Source of the DNA: an uncultured Chloroflexales bacterium
Lineage (GTDB): Bacteria; Chloroflexota; Chloroflexia; Chloroflexales; Chloroflexaceae
Direction of reading: 5' to 3'
DNA length: 64,000 nucleotides
Assembly (NCBI GenBank): GCA_937902315.1
Contig: CALGUG010000011.1
Coordinates: 186,001-250,000, forward strand
Shown here: positions 24,024 through 37,221 of the stretch, piece by piece
Position numbering within the stretch: position 1 is the first letter of the stretch
Layout of the letters: each line of letters opens with the position of its first letter
Position numbers and translations under genes: made by a program
Notes under the pieces: model-generated
Database searches by the model: none
Seen by the model: the letters and a program-made list of their open reading frames with translations, nothing else
What the model was told of the DNA's origin: nothing

Positions 24024-25037
24024 ATGAGCTTTGCCCAAGCTTTGATCTGTGACGATCAGCAGCGCTTTTCGCTCGAAACTTTCGAGCTTCCCCAGATCAA
24101 ACCGGACGAGATTTTGATCGAAACGATCTATTCGGGAGTCAGCGTCGGCACCGAGTTCGCGCTGGTTCGCAAAAAACTCGATTGGGGGCCGTTTCCGCTC
24201 TGCACAGGCTACCAAGCGGTCGGGCGGGTCAGCGCGGTCGGCAGCCAAGTCGAGGGCTACAGCGTGGGCGACAAAGTTTACTATCGCCGCAACTACCTGC
24301 CTATGGAGCTGAGGGGGCAGCGGGTCAATACGGCGGCAGGCACGCACTGCTCACACGCGATTATCGCACCCAGCAAGGCCGAAGGCATAGCCCACCTGCC
24401 AGCCAACGCCGATGAAATGCTCAGCTCGACTTTTGTGCTGCCAGCGGTCGGCTTTAACGCCGTCGACATGGCGGGCGTGCGCATGGGCGATAGGGTCTTG
24501 GTGCAGGGTATGGGGCCGATCGGTTTGGGCGCTCTCTTGGCGGCGAATCTGCGCGGCGCTGTCACCATCGGGGTCGATCTGAGCCCTGCTCGCTTGGCGC
24601 TGGCAAGCCGCCTCGGCATCGATCACGTTCTCGATGCGAGCAGCGGCGACCTTCGAGCCCAAGTCGAGGCGATCGCACCGGGCGGCGCCGATGTGGTGTT
24701 TGAAGGAACGGGCGTGGCAGCCAACCTCGACACTGCCTTTCAGTTGGTGCGCAAACGGGGCAGTTTTGTCTTTTTGGGCAACTACGGCAATGCGCCGATC
24801 TCGTACCACTTTTTGGTGCCCCACGGCAAAGAGCTGACCGCCTTTTACCCCTGCAACGATGGCCTCGCGCCCGCCCGCCGCGCCGTGATCAAACTGATAG
24901 CGAGCGGGGCATTGCCTTGGGGCAGAACGATTTCGCATGTGGTGAACGCTGAGCAGGCGCCCGAGTTTTTTACAGCGATCAACCACAATCAAGTGCCCGA
25001 TCTGCTCTGTGCTGTGATTCGCTGGGCCAAAAACTGA
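24024..25037 (+). CDS. Zinc-lacking MDR-family alcohol dehydrogenase-like protein (BchC/threonine-dehydrogenase-like)
   Basis: 337-residue medium-chain dehydrogenase/reductase. GroES-like N-terminus (SGVSVGTEFALV, then CTGYQAVGRVSAVGS) and a Rossmann domain (GMGPIGLGALLAA, then GVDLSPARLALASRLG, GADVVFEGTG). The catalytic zinc Cys of classical enzymes is replaced in the SGVSVGTE segment and the four-Cys structural zinc lobe is absent, which is typical of the BchC-like branch. Substrate unknown. ATG at 24024 is preferred; an in-frame ATG at 23988 would add 12 residues and has the better GGAGG-like context, so the start is uncertain. Confidence 0.8.
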   Translation: MSFAQALICDDQQRFSLETFELPQIKPDEILIETIYSGVSVGTEFALVRKKLDWGPFPLCTGYQAVGRVSAVGSQVEGYSVGDKVYYRRNYLPMELRGQRVNTAAGTHCSHAIIAPSKAEGIAHLPANADEMLSSTFVLPAVGFNAVDMAGVRMGDRVLVQGMGPIGLGALLAANLRGAVTIGVDLSPARLALASRLGIDHVLDASSGDLRAQVEAIAPGGADVVFEGTGVAANLDTAFQLVRKRGSFVFLGNYGNAPISYHFLVPHGKELTAFYPCNDGLAPARRAVIKLIASGALPWGRTISHVVNAEQAPEFFTAINHNQVPDLLCAVIRWAKN

Positions 25038-25346
25038 TCGCTTAAAATAGGAAGATCGATAGCTCACCTGGAGCTACGCCAGCAACTATGGAGCCTACAT
25101 ATAACACATTCCAAAGCCCATTCTGAGCAAAAACACGCCGGATGTAACACAGAGCTATCAGGCGAACAATAGCAACTATTATCCCTATCCGCTCAAGATA
25201 GCGTGTTACTCGTCCTAGCGTTGTTGGCGCCATCTGAGCCAAATGCGAAACTCAAGATCGCATTTACAGATCACAATCTCAAAGTTAGAGATGCTTCACA
25301 ATCCACGTAATACGTTCTAGTTGAACGCATCTAGGAACACAATGTT

Positions 25347-25390
25347 TGTTGAGGGAGATTTAACGTTATCGCTCAAAATCTCTCTCAACA
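25347..25390. terminator. Intergenic hairpin between convergent genes
   Basis: TGTTGAGGGAGATTT pairs with AAATCTCTCTCAACA (one wobble) across a 14-base loop. No clear T-run. It lies between the convergent dehydrogenase and SARP genes. Apart from this I see nothing in 25038-25448. Confidence 0.45.
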
Positions 25391-25448
25391 CCTGTTCTGA
25401 TGTATCATTGCCTAGCGATCTAAGAGCACAAACGGTTGCTCCAACAGC

Positions 25449-26591
25449 TTAGCCAAACACAAGCTGGCGCTTTTGCACCAGCGATATACTCAGCTGTGGG
25501 CCTAACAGACCCCGAGCGATCATATCGCGCAGCCGCTTTGTCTCCTCCAAAGGCTCGATCCCCTGTTCGCGTAATAAGACGTTTCGCAAGAGCTCGTAAA
25601 CACGCAGGGCCGCGCTGCGATTCCCCAAGCGGCCCCAAGCCTCCATCTGCACCACATAGAGCTGCTCTTCGCATGGCTCAAAGGCGACTGCCTGCTGAGC
25701 CACCTGAATCATACGAGACCAGAGCTGCTGTTCGCGGTAGACATCGATCAGGCGTATAACCGCGCAGAGAAAGTGTTGATGAAACTGCTCACGCTGAATG
25801 GTCAACCAGAGATCCAGATCGACTTCGTGTTCGAAAGAGACCCCTTCGAGAAAGCGCCCGCGATAGAGCCGAACACGCTCTTCAAGGCTGTGAAGCGGTA
25901 CTTGTTGTTCGGGGAGCAAATTGTTGGTCGCTTCTTCCTCATGGCAGGTGTTCATATACGAGAAAAGATCGCAGAACTGGCTCGAATTCTGGCCGAACAG
26001 TTCGCTGTTGATGCAGAGTTTGTCGCCTTGAACCTCGATCAGTTCGAAATCGAGTGTACTTTTGATCGACCAGAGCAGATTACGCAGATTCTTCTGCGCT
26101 GCACTTGTCGAACTATCCGGCCAAAAGAGCGCCAAAAGGTGATCGCGATTCTGAGGCGTTCTGCGATAGATCAAATAGGCCAAAAAGCAGAGCGCCTTGT
26201 TGGTTAGGCCTGTGATCGGCTTGCCGTTGCGCAACAGCTCGGGATGACCTAAAAAGCGCATTTCCAAGCAAGATTGAGCTTGCGTTCCCTCGGAAAGCAA
26301 ACAACTAGCCGTAGCTTCAAGTTTACTTAGCGATAACTCCTCACTCTTCCCAACATAGGCCTTGAGGAGTTTGCCGCGCCGTTTATGGTAGGCATACCAA
26401 TAGGGGCGCCCGCGCTTGAGCTCGCGCCGTACCGTCATCGCTCCTTGTTCGCCTTGCCAACGAAAACTCTGAGTCTCCACAGCCTGTAGCCAAGCATACC
26501 ACTCAGGGCTCTCGACCTCGATCGTATGCTCGGCAAGCGTAAGCTGCTTATTTATAACTGTAGGCAATTGCATTCGAAGTTGCCTAGACAT
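25449..26591 (-). CDS. SARP-type transcriptional regulator with BTAD domain
   Basis: 380 residues. Residues about 25-95 (EWYAWLQAVETQSFRWQG ... RGRPYWYAYHKRRGKL) match a small N-terminal domain often seen fused to Chloroflexota regulators. Residues about 105-195 form the OmpR-like winged helix (EMRFLGHPELLRNGKPITGL, LLALFWPDSS, AAQKNLRNLLWSIKSTL) and about 225-365 the helical bacterial transcriptional activation domain (DLWLTIQREQFHQHFL, then RLGNRSAALRVYELL). The C-terminus is short: no ATPase or TPR. GAAGGAGTG precedes the ATG. Target genes unknown; the nearest upstream divergent gene is the FMN reductase. Confidence 0.83.
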   Translation of the reverse strand: MSRQLRMQLPTVINKQLTLAEHTIEVESPEWYAWLQAVETQSFRWQGEQGAMTVRRELKRGRPYWYAYHKRRGKLLKAYVGKSEELSLSKLEATASCLLSEGTQAQSCLEMRFLGHPELLRNGKPITGLTNKALCFLAYLIYRRTPQNRDHLLALFWPDSSTSAAQKNLRNLLWSIKSTLDFELIEVQGDKLCINSELFGQNSSQFCDLFSYMNTCHEEEATNNLLPEQQVPLHSLEERVRLYRGRFLEGVSFEHEVDLDLWLTIQREQFHQHFLCAVIRLIDVYREQQLWSRMIQVAQQAVAFEPCEEQLYVVQMEAWGRLGNRSAALRVYELLRNVLLREQGIEPLEETKRLRDMIARGLLGPQLSISLVQKRQLVFG

Positions 26592-26833
26592 GCTTCACTC
26601 CTTCGGTTACCCAACACTTCGTTCAGTATACATCTTTCTGTCGAATATGCTAGAGCTTAAAATCTTTTTCACTATTCCTAACAAGCAAAAACGAATCTCA
26701 GCGCTATATAATCAAATATTTCCTTTACAAATCAGCATGGACGTATTTCAAGGACACTTAAAAGGATAACAACATTGCATACTACAGCCATCAATTGTTG
26801 TTAAGATCTTAGTTGAAAGAATAAACAAGAACA

Positions 26834-27415
26834 ATGAGCTTACCAAAGATCGCTATCATCATCGGTACAACCCGCGAAACACGGTTCGGTCACAAGCCTG
26901 CTGAATGGATCTATGATATCGCCAAAGAGCGCGGCGATATGGAGGTCGAGATCGTCGACCTGCGCGACTATCCGCTGCCCTTCTTCGAGGAAGTCGCTTC
27001 GAACGCTTGGGCGCCCAGCAAAAGCGAAGTCGCCCAGCGCTGGCAGAAGAAGATCGACGAATTCGACGGCTATATCTTCATCACTGCCGAATACAACCAC
27101 AGCATCTCGGGCGCACTCAAGAATGCCCTCGACTACGCTTCACCTGAGTGGAAGCGCAAGGCTGCCGCTTACCTCGGCTACGGCGGCGTCGGCGCCGCTC
27201 GCGCGATCGAGCATCTACGCCTGATCGCGGTCGAACTGCAGATGGCCTCCGTCAAGAGCGCTGTTCACATCGGTGGCGCCGACTTTATGGCAACCGTTAA
27301 GGAGGGTCGACCCCTGAACGAACTGCCACACCTTAAGCCAAGCGCCGATGCCATGCTCAACGATCTGGTCTGGTGGGCAAACGCCCTCAAGGCGGCTCGC
27401 AGCAAGAGCGCCTAA
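26834..27415 (+). CDS. NADPH-dependent FMN reductase family protein
   Basis: 193 residues, flavodoxin-like fold. FMN phosphate loop GTTRETRFGHKPAEW near residue 12, then the second flavin loop TAEYNHSISGALKNALDYA near 86, and YGGVGAARAIEHLR near 118. It reduces FMN, quinones or azo/nitro compounds with NAD(P)H; exact substrate cannot be read. The ribosome site is weak (AAAGAATAAAC). A terminator at 27444 closes the unit. Confidence 0.88.
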   Translation: MSLPKIAIIIGTTRETRFGHKPAEWIYDIAKERGDMEVEIVDLRDYPLPFFEEVASNAWAPSKSEVAQRWQKKIDEFDGYIFITAEYNHSISGALKNALDYASPEWKRKAAAYLGYGGVGAARAIEHLRLIAVELQMASVKSAVHIGGADFMATVKEGRPLNELPHLKPSADAMLNDLVWWANALKAARSKSA

Positions 27416-27443
27416 TTCTTCGGCCTATAGCTTCAGCATTTGG

Positions 27444-27477
27444 GAGATCTGGCATACACAATGCCAGATCTCTTTGT
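27444..27477 (+). terminator. Rho-independent terminator after the FMN reductase gene
   Basis: Perfect 12-bp stem GAGATCTGGCAT/ATGCCAGATCTC, loop ACACA, followed by TTTGT. The rest of 27416-27824 holds no gene I can support. Confidence 0.75.
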
Positions 27478-27824
27478 ATGCGTTCTGCAAACGGCTCATC
27501 GCTCTAGATCAAGCTGCGCTTTTCGCAGCTTAAACCAGACGCCATCGTCACTTTTAGGAGTGTTTCGAAGCTAAAGTAGCGCTCGATTCGTCTTCAAGTT
27601 AGATCGCTATTTTGTTTACAAGCCAAGACAGTAAGATATGCGCTATACTGCCTTAATATAGCCTACGGAGTACACAGCCAACTACTGCGCTTTCAGACAG
27701 TTCTCCACCATGGGCCTCAAACTGAGTGGACGAGCGGCTCTATGCAGCGGAGCATTTAGCGAAATGCTCAAGGGCAAGCATTTTCGAAACACTTTTATTC
27801 TTTGCCCAAGAGCTTTTTATTCTT

Positions 27825-28931
27825 ATGGATATAGAAAGACGTTCAGTTTCAATGCCACATGTATCTCAACAAACAGATCAACCCTTCGAATTAGGTGTTT
27901 TCAGCTTTGTAGAATTCGACAAAGATCCTGTGACCGGGGTTCGTATCAGCGGAGCGCAACGTATGGCCGAGCTGCTCGAAACCATCGAGCTCGCCGACCA
28001 AGTGGGCCTCGATGTCTTCGGGATCGGCGAGCACCACCGCCCCGAATATCTCGCCTCTTCGCCAGCCACCATTCTTGCGGCAGCCGCAGCGCGCACCAAG
28101 CGTATCCGCCTAGCCAGTGCGGTCACGGTGCTCAGCTCCGACGACCCTGTGCGGGTCTTTCAGCAGTTCGCCACCGTCGACTTGATCTCAAATGGTCGAG
28201 CCGAGATCATGGCGGGGCGCGGCTCGTTTATCGAATCATTCCCGCTGTTCGGCTACAGCCTCAACGACTACGACGAACTGTTTAAAGAAAAGCTCGACCT
28301 GCTGTTACGCCTGCGCGAGAGCGAACGAGTCAGCTGGCAAGGCCACTTCCGACCCAGCTTCACAAACTTGGGCATCTATCCCCGCCCGGTCCAAAATCCG
28401 CTTCCGGTCTGGATCGGTGTAGGAGGCACGCCCGAGTCGGTGGTGCGCGCCGCCTCGCTGGGCCTGCCCATGGTTATCGCCATTATCGGCGGCCTGCCCG
28501 AACAGTTCGCGCCGCTCGCCCATCTCTACCGCGAGACCGCTCGCCAAGCTGGCCACGATCCGGCCAAACTCGCGCTCGGCATCAACTCGCACGGTTTTAT
28601 CGCCGACGATTCGCAGCAAGCCGCCGACGACTACTTCCCTTCCTACGCCCAAACTATGAATCGCCTAGGGCGCGAACGCGGCTGGGGCACCATCACCCGC
28701 CAACACCTAGAGAGTGCACGCGGTCTGCGCGGCTCGAATTTTGTCGGCTCGCCCGATCAAGTGATCGAAAAGATCCTCTTCCAATACGAGCACTTTAAGC
28801 ATCAGCGCTTCACGCTCCAAATGGGCGTCGGGCCGATCGAACACAAGAAGGTAATGCGCGCCATCGAGCTCTTCGGCACCAAAGTCGCGCCGATCGTTCG
28901 CGCCGAGATCGCCAAACGAAGAGCTAGCTAA
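27825..28931 (+). CDS. LLM class flavin-dependent oxidoreductase
   Basis: Luciferase-like TIM-barrel monooxygenase using FMNH2 or F420. It shows ELGVFSFVEFDKDP at the start, VFGIGEHHRPEYLASSPA (the E-H-H substrate/flavin loop), IRLASAVTVLSSDDPVRV, the ISNGRAEIMAGRGSF flavin loop and FVGSPDQVIEKI near the C-terminus. 368 residues from the ATG at 27825; an ATG at 27852 is an equally fair start. The longer in-frame extension to 27726 has no family character. A terminator follows at 28956. Confidence 0.85.
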   Translation: MDIERRSVSMPHVSQQTDQPFELGVFSFVEFDKDPVTGVRISGAQRMAELLETIELADQVGLDVFGIGEHHRPEYLASSPATILAAAAARTKRIRLASAVTVLSSDDPVRVFQQFATVDLISNGRAEIMAGRGSFIESFPLFGYSLNDYDELFKEKLDLLLRLRESERVSWQGHFRPSFTNLGIYPRPVQNPLPVWIGVGGTPESVVRAASLGLPMVIAIIGGLPEQFAPLAHLYRETARQAGHDPAKLALGINSHGFIADDSQQAADDYFPSYAQTMNRLGRERGWGTITRQHLESARGLRGSNFVGSPDQVIEKILFQYEHFKHQRFTLQMGVGPIEHKKVMRAIELFGTKVAPIVRAEIAKRRAS

Positions 28932-28955
28932 TAACACCCTCCCAGAGCATACAAC

Positions 28956-29003
28956 AGCCGGAACAGGCGCTTCCACCTGAAGCGTTCTATTCCGGCTCTT
29001 TTG
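28956..29003 (+). terminator. Rho-independent terminator after the LLM gene
   Basis: Stem AGCCGGAA ... TTCCGGCT with an inner CGCTT/AAGCG pair, followed by CTTTTGCT. Confidence 0.7.
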
Positions 29004-29037
29004 CTCTCTTAATAGCAACTTCCGCTTGATCGCTTCA

Positions 29038-29160
29038 GCGCTCTGGCGTCGAAGTTTTGTCCTCCCATCCAAGCTCAACCGCGTCCGCCTACGGCTACCA
29101 ACATCCCGCCCAACAAATGAGGTCCGTTCTGACTGTGCACGGAAGCCGCCCCCAAAAATC
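29038..29160 (+). repeat. REP-like dispersed repeat, copy 6
   Basis: CGCTCTGGCG arm, CGCGTCCGCCTACGGC, TACCAACATCCCGCCC, AACAAA tail ending GCCCCCAAAAAT. Full-length form of the family. Confidence 0.75.
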
Positions 29161-29199
29161 CAAGCACACAAACAGGCTTCCTATCGATCGTTTTATTTT

Positions 29200-29590
29200 C
29201 TATCCTCTAAACGCTAGATCTATCACAACAAACCTCTTAAATCATTGCTATTTAAAAATGAACCCACAATAAGCAACAAATCAAATATTTTCAACACATC
29301 TCACGCATTAAGATCTATATCAACATATACCAAAATAAATAACCAAAAAATCATCAAAAGCCTAACCATATCACAACTTCAAATTGTTATATTCATATAT
29401 CAAGTAGCTTTATAAACAAAAACAAGAAAACTTACACTCCTAATCATAATAGTTAAATTACTAGTGTTTATTTTAATTTACACGAAAGAATCTATTGAAT
29501 TTTACAAAAAGTATGCTAGCATGGCATATATTTAACAATTCCACACATACTTTACCATTATTTACTCCAGACAAAACAGAGTACTCGTTT
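29200..29590. other. Very AT-rich leader before the kinase-AAA-STAS gene
   Basis: About 390 bases dominated by A and T, in sharp contrast to the flanks, with no plausible gene. It ends close to the 1721-residue kinase gene and may hold its promoter or be horizontally acquired spacer. No clear -35/-10 pair could be chosen. Confidence 0.5.
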
Positions 29591-29752
29591 GTTTCGTTAT
29601 AGATCAACTAGTACTTCACTTACACAACTTTGCAAAGCCCAGTTTAGCTCCTTTACAGGACAGACCGGATACAACAAAGCTGACTCGACGCAAAAAACCA
29701 AAGTACAGGCTACTTACAAAGCACTAGCTTTAGACAAGGCGAGAAGGTTTTT

Positions 29753-34918
<5,166 letters not shown>

Positions 34919-34949
34919 CCTTGGTGTTTTAGGAGCGCTCATTCTATAG

Positions 34950-35075
34950 CGGCGAGGTCTCTCCCTTCCATTCGGTTCTTGGCGCGTCCGCCTTCGGCTA
35001 CCAACATCCCGCCCTCAAAATGCAGTCGTAGTCGCCGTCGAGAAGAGAGGCCGCCCAGATACACAATAACCCAAA
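34950..35075 (+). repeat. REP-like dispersed repeat, copy 7
   Basis: GGCGAGGTCTCTCC arm, CCATTCGGTTCTTGG, CGCGTCCGCCTTCGGC, TACCAACATCCCGCCCTC. Tail reaches GGCCGCCCAG. Follows the giant kinase gene. Confidence 0.7.
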
Positions 35076-35084
35076 CAGATCATA

Positions 35085-35150
35085 GCAAATCCCCTTGTAA
35101 AGACGTGCACGCTCGCAAGGTAGGCAAACAAAAAAGCGGGGAAGAGTTGA
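35085..35150 (+). repeat. Truncated MITE left end
   Basis: GCAAATCCCCTTGTAAAGAC, GTGCACGCTC, AAAAAAGCGGGG resemble the left end of the next, fuller copy, which begins immediately after it. Confidence 0.5.
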
Positions 35151-35318
35151 GTGATACCAAATCCGTTTAAAGACCTGCATGCTCTCCGCTCAGAAAAACG
35201 AAAAGCCGGGAAAAGGGTTGTGTGAGATTTCGCGCGGCAGCGCGAAATCTCACACAACAAAAAGAGTCACGTTCCACTCTGCCGAAGGCCAACAAGAAGG
35301 TAATCGGATCTGTTATCA
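35151..35318 (+). repeat. MITE-like element, copy A
   Basis: Left end GTGATACCAAATCCG, then TTTAAAGACCTGCATGCTC and CAGAAAAACGAAAAGC, the internal palindrome GAGATTTCGCGC...GCGCGAAATCTC, AAAAAGAGTCACGTTCC, CGAAGGCC, and a decayed right end AATCGGATC. It does not encode a transposase. Confidence 0.75.
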
Positions 35319-35408
35319 CTCGCTCGATGAGTATTGGATTTGCCAAAAACAATCTTTTGACTATGATGACATAGCATCGTTTCTCGCTTCCAATCAGTAT
35401 ATTTTGCT

Positions 35409-36380
35409 ATGCCATCTCTCACCAAAAGATTACTCGATCAACTCGAATTTGCTCAAACCTTCAATGTCCGCCAGCGATCTTCAATCAACGATCTGCTTCC
35501 AGAAGGGAAACGAACCGGCCTCTACATCCTCCATCTATCCGATGATAGCTATTATGTTGGCATGTCGCTTGATGTTTGTAAGCGCTTTCAACAACACAGG
35601 CTGCGCTTTGACAACATCGAGCGCTTGAGCTTTAGGCGCCTACCTAAAAGGGTCGCATTGCTACGGGCTAAAGAGCGCGAGGTTATTCACACCCTCGATA
35701 GTTACGATGTCCCGCTCCACAATAAAGTCCATATCACTCTGCCCTACGGTTCAAGCGAGTTCGATATCCTTCTGACTCCCGAAGAACAGCAGGTCTGGCT
35801 TGAGAGCGGCCAAAATCCCAGCGATATGCATGCCGCTCAGCGACCCCAGATCGAGGCTCATAAACTGCTCAGCGATCAGCACAAGCTACGGATATTGGCC
35901 CAATTGCCCGAGCATAAAGCGATCTGTCAACTCTTAAAAACCTATATCACAAGCACGGTGCCAGCCTACTTCCGCAGCGAAGGGCGATTTTGGGCTCTAA
36001 GTTGCCTTCCCTCAACCTTTGGAGGAGAGAGAGCCTCTGTGGTCAATATGAGCACAATGGAAGCATTTGTGGTGTTCAGAGACGGAACTTGTTTTATCAA
36101 TCTGGCAGATAGTGTTTTTAGCCAAGCCTACAGCGACCAAGAATTTCTCGCTCGTTACCCAGCAACCACTATCAATGCCACTCATTATCAAGCCGCTGGA
36201 TTCGACCAAGTGAACATTCATTGCTATGACCCTGCGACAAGTCTAGCAGTGATTCAAGACCCTCATATCCAAGCGGCGGCTCGTCTGCTCAATCTTAGTT
36301 TGGTGCGCCAACAGGCAACCCTGCATGGTAGAGCACACACTCCAGGCTTGGTGAGCGCTCTCTTCGAGCTTTCCTCCTGA
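35409..36380 (+). CDS. GIY-YIG-fold protein with unknown C-terminal domain
   Basis: 323 residues. Residues about 35-115 show a GIY-YIG nuclease-like domain: TGLYILHLSDDSYYVGMS (the GIY and YIG strands as GLY and YVG), CKRFQQHRLRF with the conserved Arg and His, the catalytic-type Glu in AKEREVIHTL, and LHNKVH. Residues about 120-323 are not recognised; they include LLTPEEQQVWLESG and a segment from VPAYFRSEGRFWALSCLPST to FEVNIHCYD-like strands. Such fusions occur in DNA repair and phage-defence proteins, but no restriction or defence partner is adjacent. No convincing ribosome site precedes the ATG, so the start is uncertain. It is flanked on both sides by repeats. Confidence 0.65.
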   Translation: MPSLTKRLLDQLEFAQTFNVRQRSSINDLLPEGKRTGLYILHLSDDSYYVGMSLDVCKRFQQHRLRFDNIERLSFRRLPKRVALLRAKEREVIHTLDSYDVPLHNKVHITLPYGSSEFDILLTPEEQQVWLESGQNPSDMHAAQRPQIEAHKLLSDQHKLRILAQLPEHKAICQLLKTYITSTVPAYFRSEGRFWALSCLPSTFGGERASVVNMSTMEAFVVFRDGTCFINLADSVFSQAYSDQEFLARYPATTINATHYQAAGFDQVNIHCYDPATSLAVIQDPHIQAAARLLNLSLVRQQATLHGRAHTPGLVSALFELSS

Positions 36381-36437
36381 TCTCTTTAACATACCGTACT
36401 GTATCGCTTCGATACATATAACACGAGACCGTGCTGG

Positions 36438-36477
36438 AACAGCAATACAGCATGTCTGAATATGCTGTATTGCTGTT
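36438..36477 (+). terminator. Strong hairpin after the GIY-YIG gene
   Basis: 16-bp stem AACAGCAATACAGCAT/ATGCTGTATTGCTGTT with an 8-base loop; only three T residues follow, so intrinsic termination may be weak. AACAGCAATAC recurs at about 36508. Confidence 0.6.
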
Positions 36478-36559
36478 TAGCCTCTCAAGATCCCCCACAA
36501 AACATCCCCAACAGCAATACAAGCGCATGAGCCACTATCCCCTAATAATCGCAAGATTC

Positions 36560-36885
36560 AAGTCATAGCGAATCCGTTTAGAGACTTGCTTTGAAAGAAC
36601 GTGAAGACGAAAAGCGAGAAAAGGCTTGGGTGCATAGTTCACGCGATAGCGCGAAATCTTACGGAAACCGTTAGCCTCGTGCTCGTGTGGGGGCGACTGC
36701 GACGCACAGCCAACTACAGACTTGTGCGGCGGGCGGGACCTTGGTAGCCGTAGGCGGACGCGCCATGGAGCTTCGTTGGAGAAGAGGCTATGCCGCCGAA
36801 ATGTCATACAACAAAAAGAGGGGACTTTCGCTCAGCCCAAGGCTATCAAAGAATATCGTTAGCAGATTTGGCATTTCCTCCTCTT
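36560..36885 (+). repeat. Diverged MITE interrupted by a REP-like repeat
   Basis: MITE left part: AGTCATAGCGAATCCGTTTA, GACGAAAAGCGAGAAAAGGC, CGCGATAGCGCGAAATCTTA (to about 36662). Then about 36672-36798 is a minus-oriented REP copy 8 (TAGCCGTAGGCGGACGCGCC, GGGCGGGACC tail). The MITE resumes with ATGTCATACAACAAAAAGAG and closes at CAGATTTGGCAT. The REP therefore appears to have inserted into the MITE near its internal palindrome. Confidence 0.6.
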
Positions 36886-36889
36886 AACA

Positions 36890-37221
36890 GCCAGATTGAT
36901 AGACAACAAAATGATCAGAGCAAGCTAGAGTGTATCGTAAAGATAGTAAACAATTATTTACAATTACTTCATATCGTAATTACTACGAAATATAAAAATA
37001 CTAAGATATGAATAAATCGTCATTAGATCTGGCTATAAGACAGTCATTTTTACTAACATTTTGTAACCAATAGTATGTAAGCATATGATTCCTCAACAGA
37101 AAGGAAGTTCAGCGCCGTAATATATTTTTTATTGCAATTTCCATCCATCCATCGAATTTGTATCCCATTTAGCTAGGGATATCAAACTGTAGACAGTGTA
37201 GCCTTTATAAGGAGAGTCTGT
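36890..37221. other. AT-rich promoter region of the beta-helix gene
   Basis: AT-rich, no gene. AAGGAGAG lies just before the ATG at 37222. Confidence 0.4.

Noticed and set aside
25042..25242. 66-residue minus-strand open frame between the dehydrogenase and SARP genes
   Set aside because: No ribosome site, no recognisable domain, and it lies in ordinary intergenic sequence.
34979..35170. Small open frames in the repeat cluster after the giant kinase
   Set aside because: They are read-through of REP and MITE copies; the same false peptides appear wherever these repeats occur.
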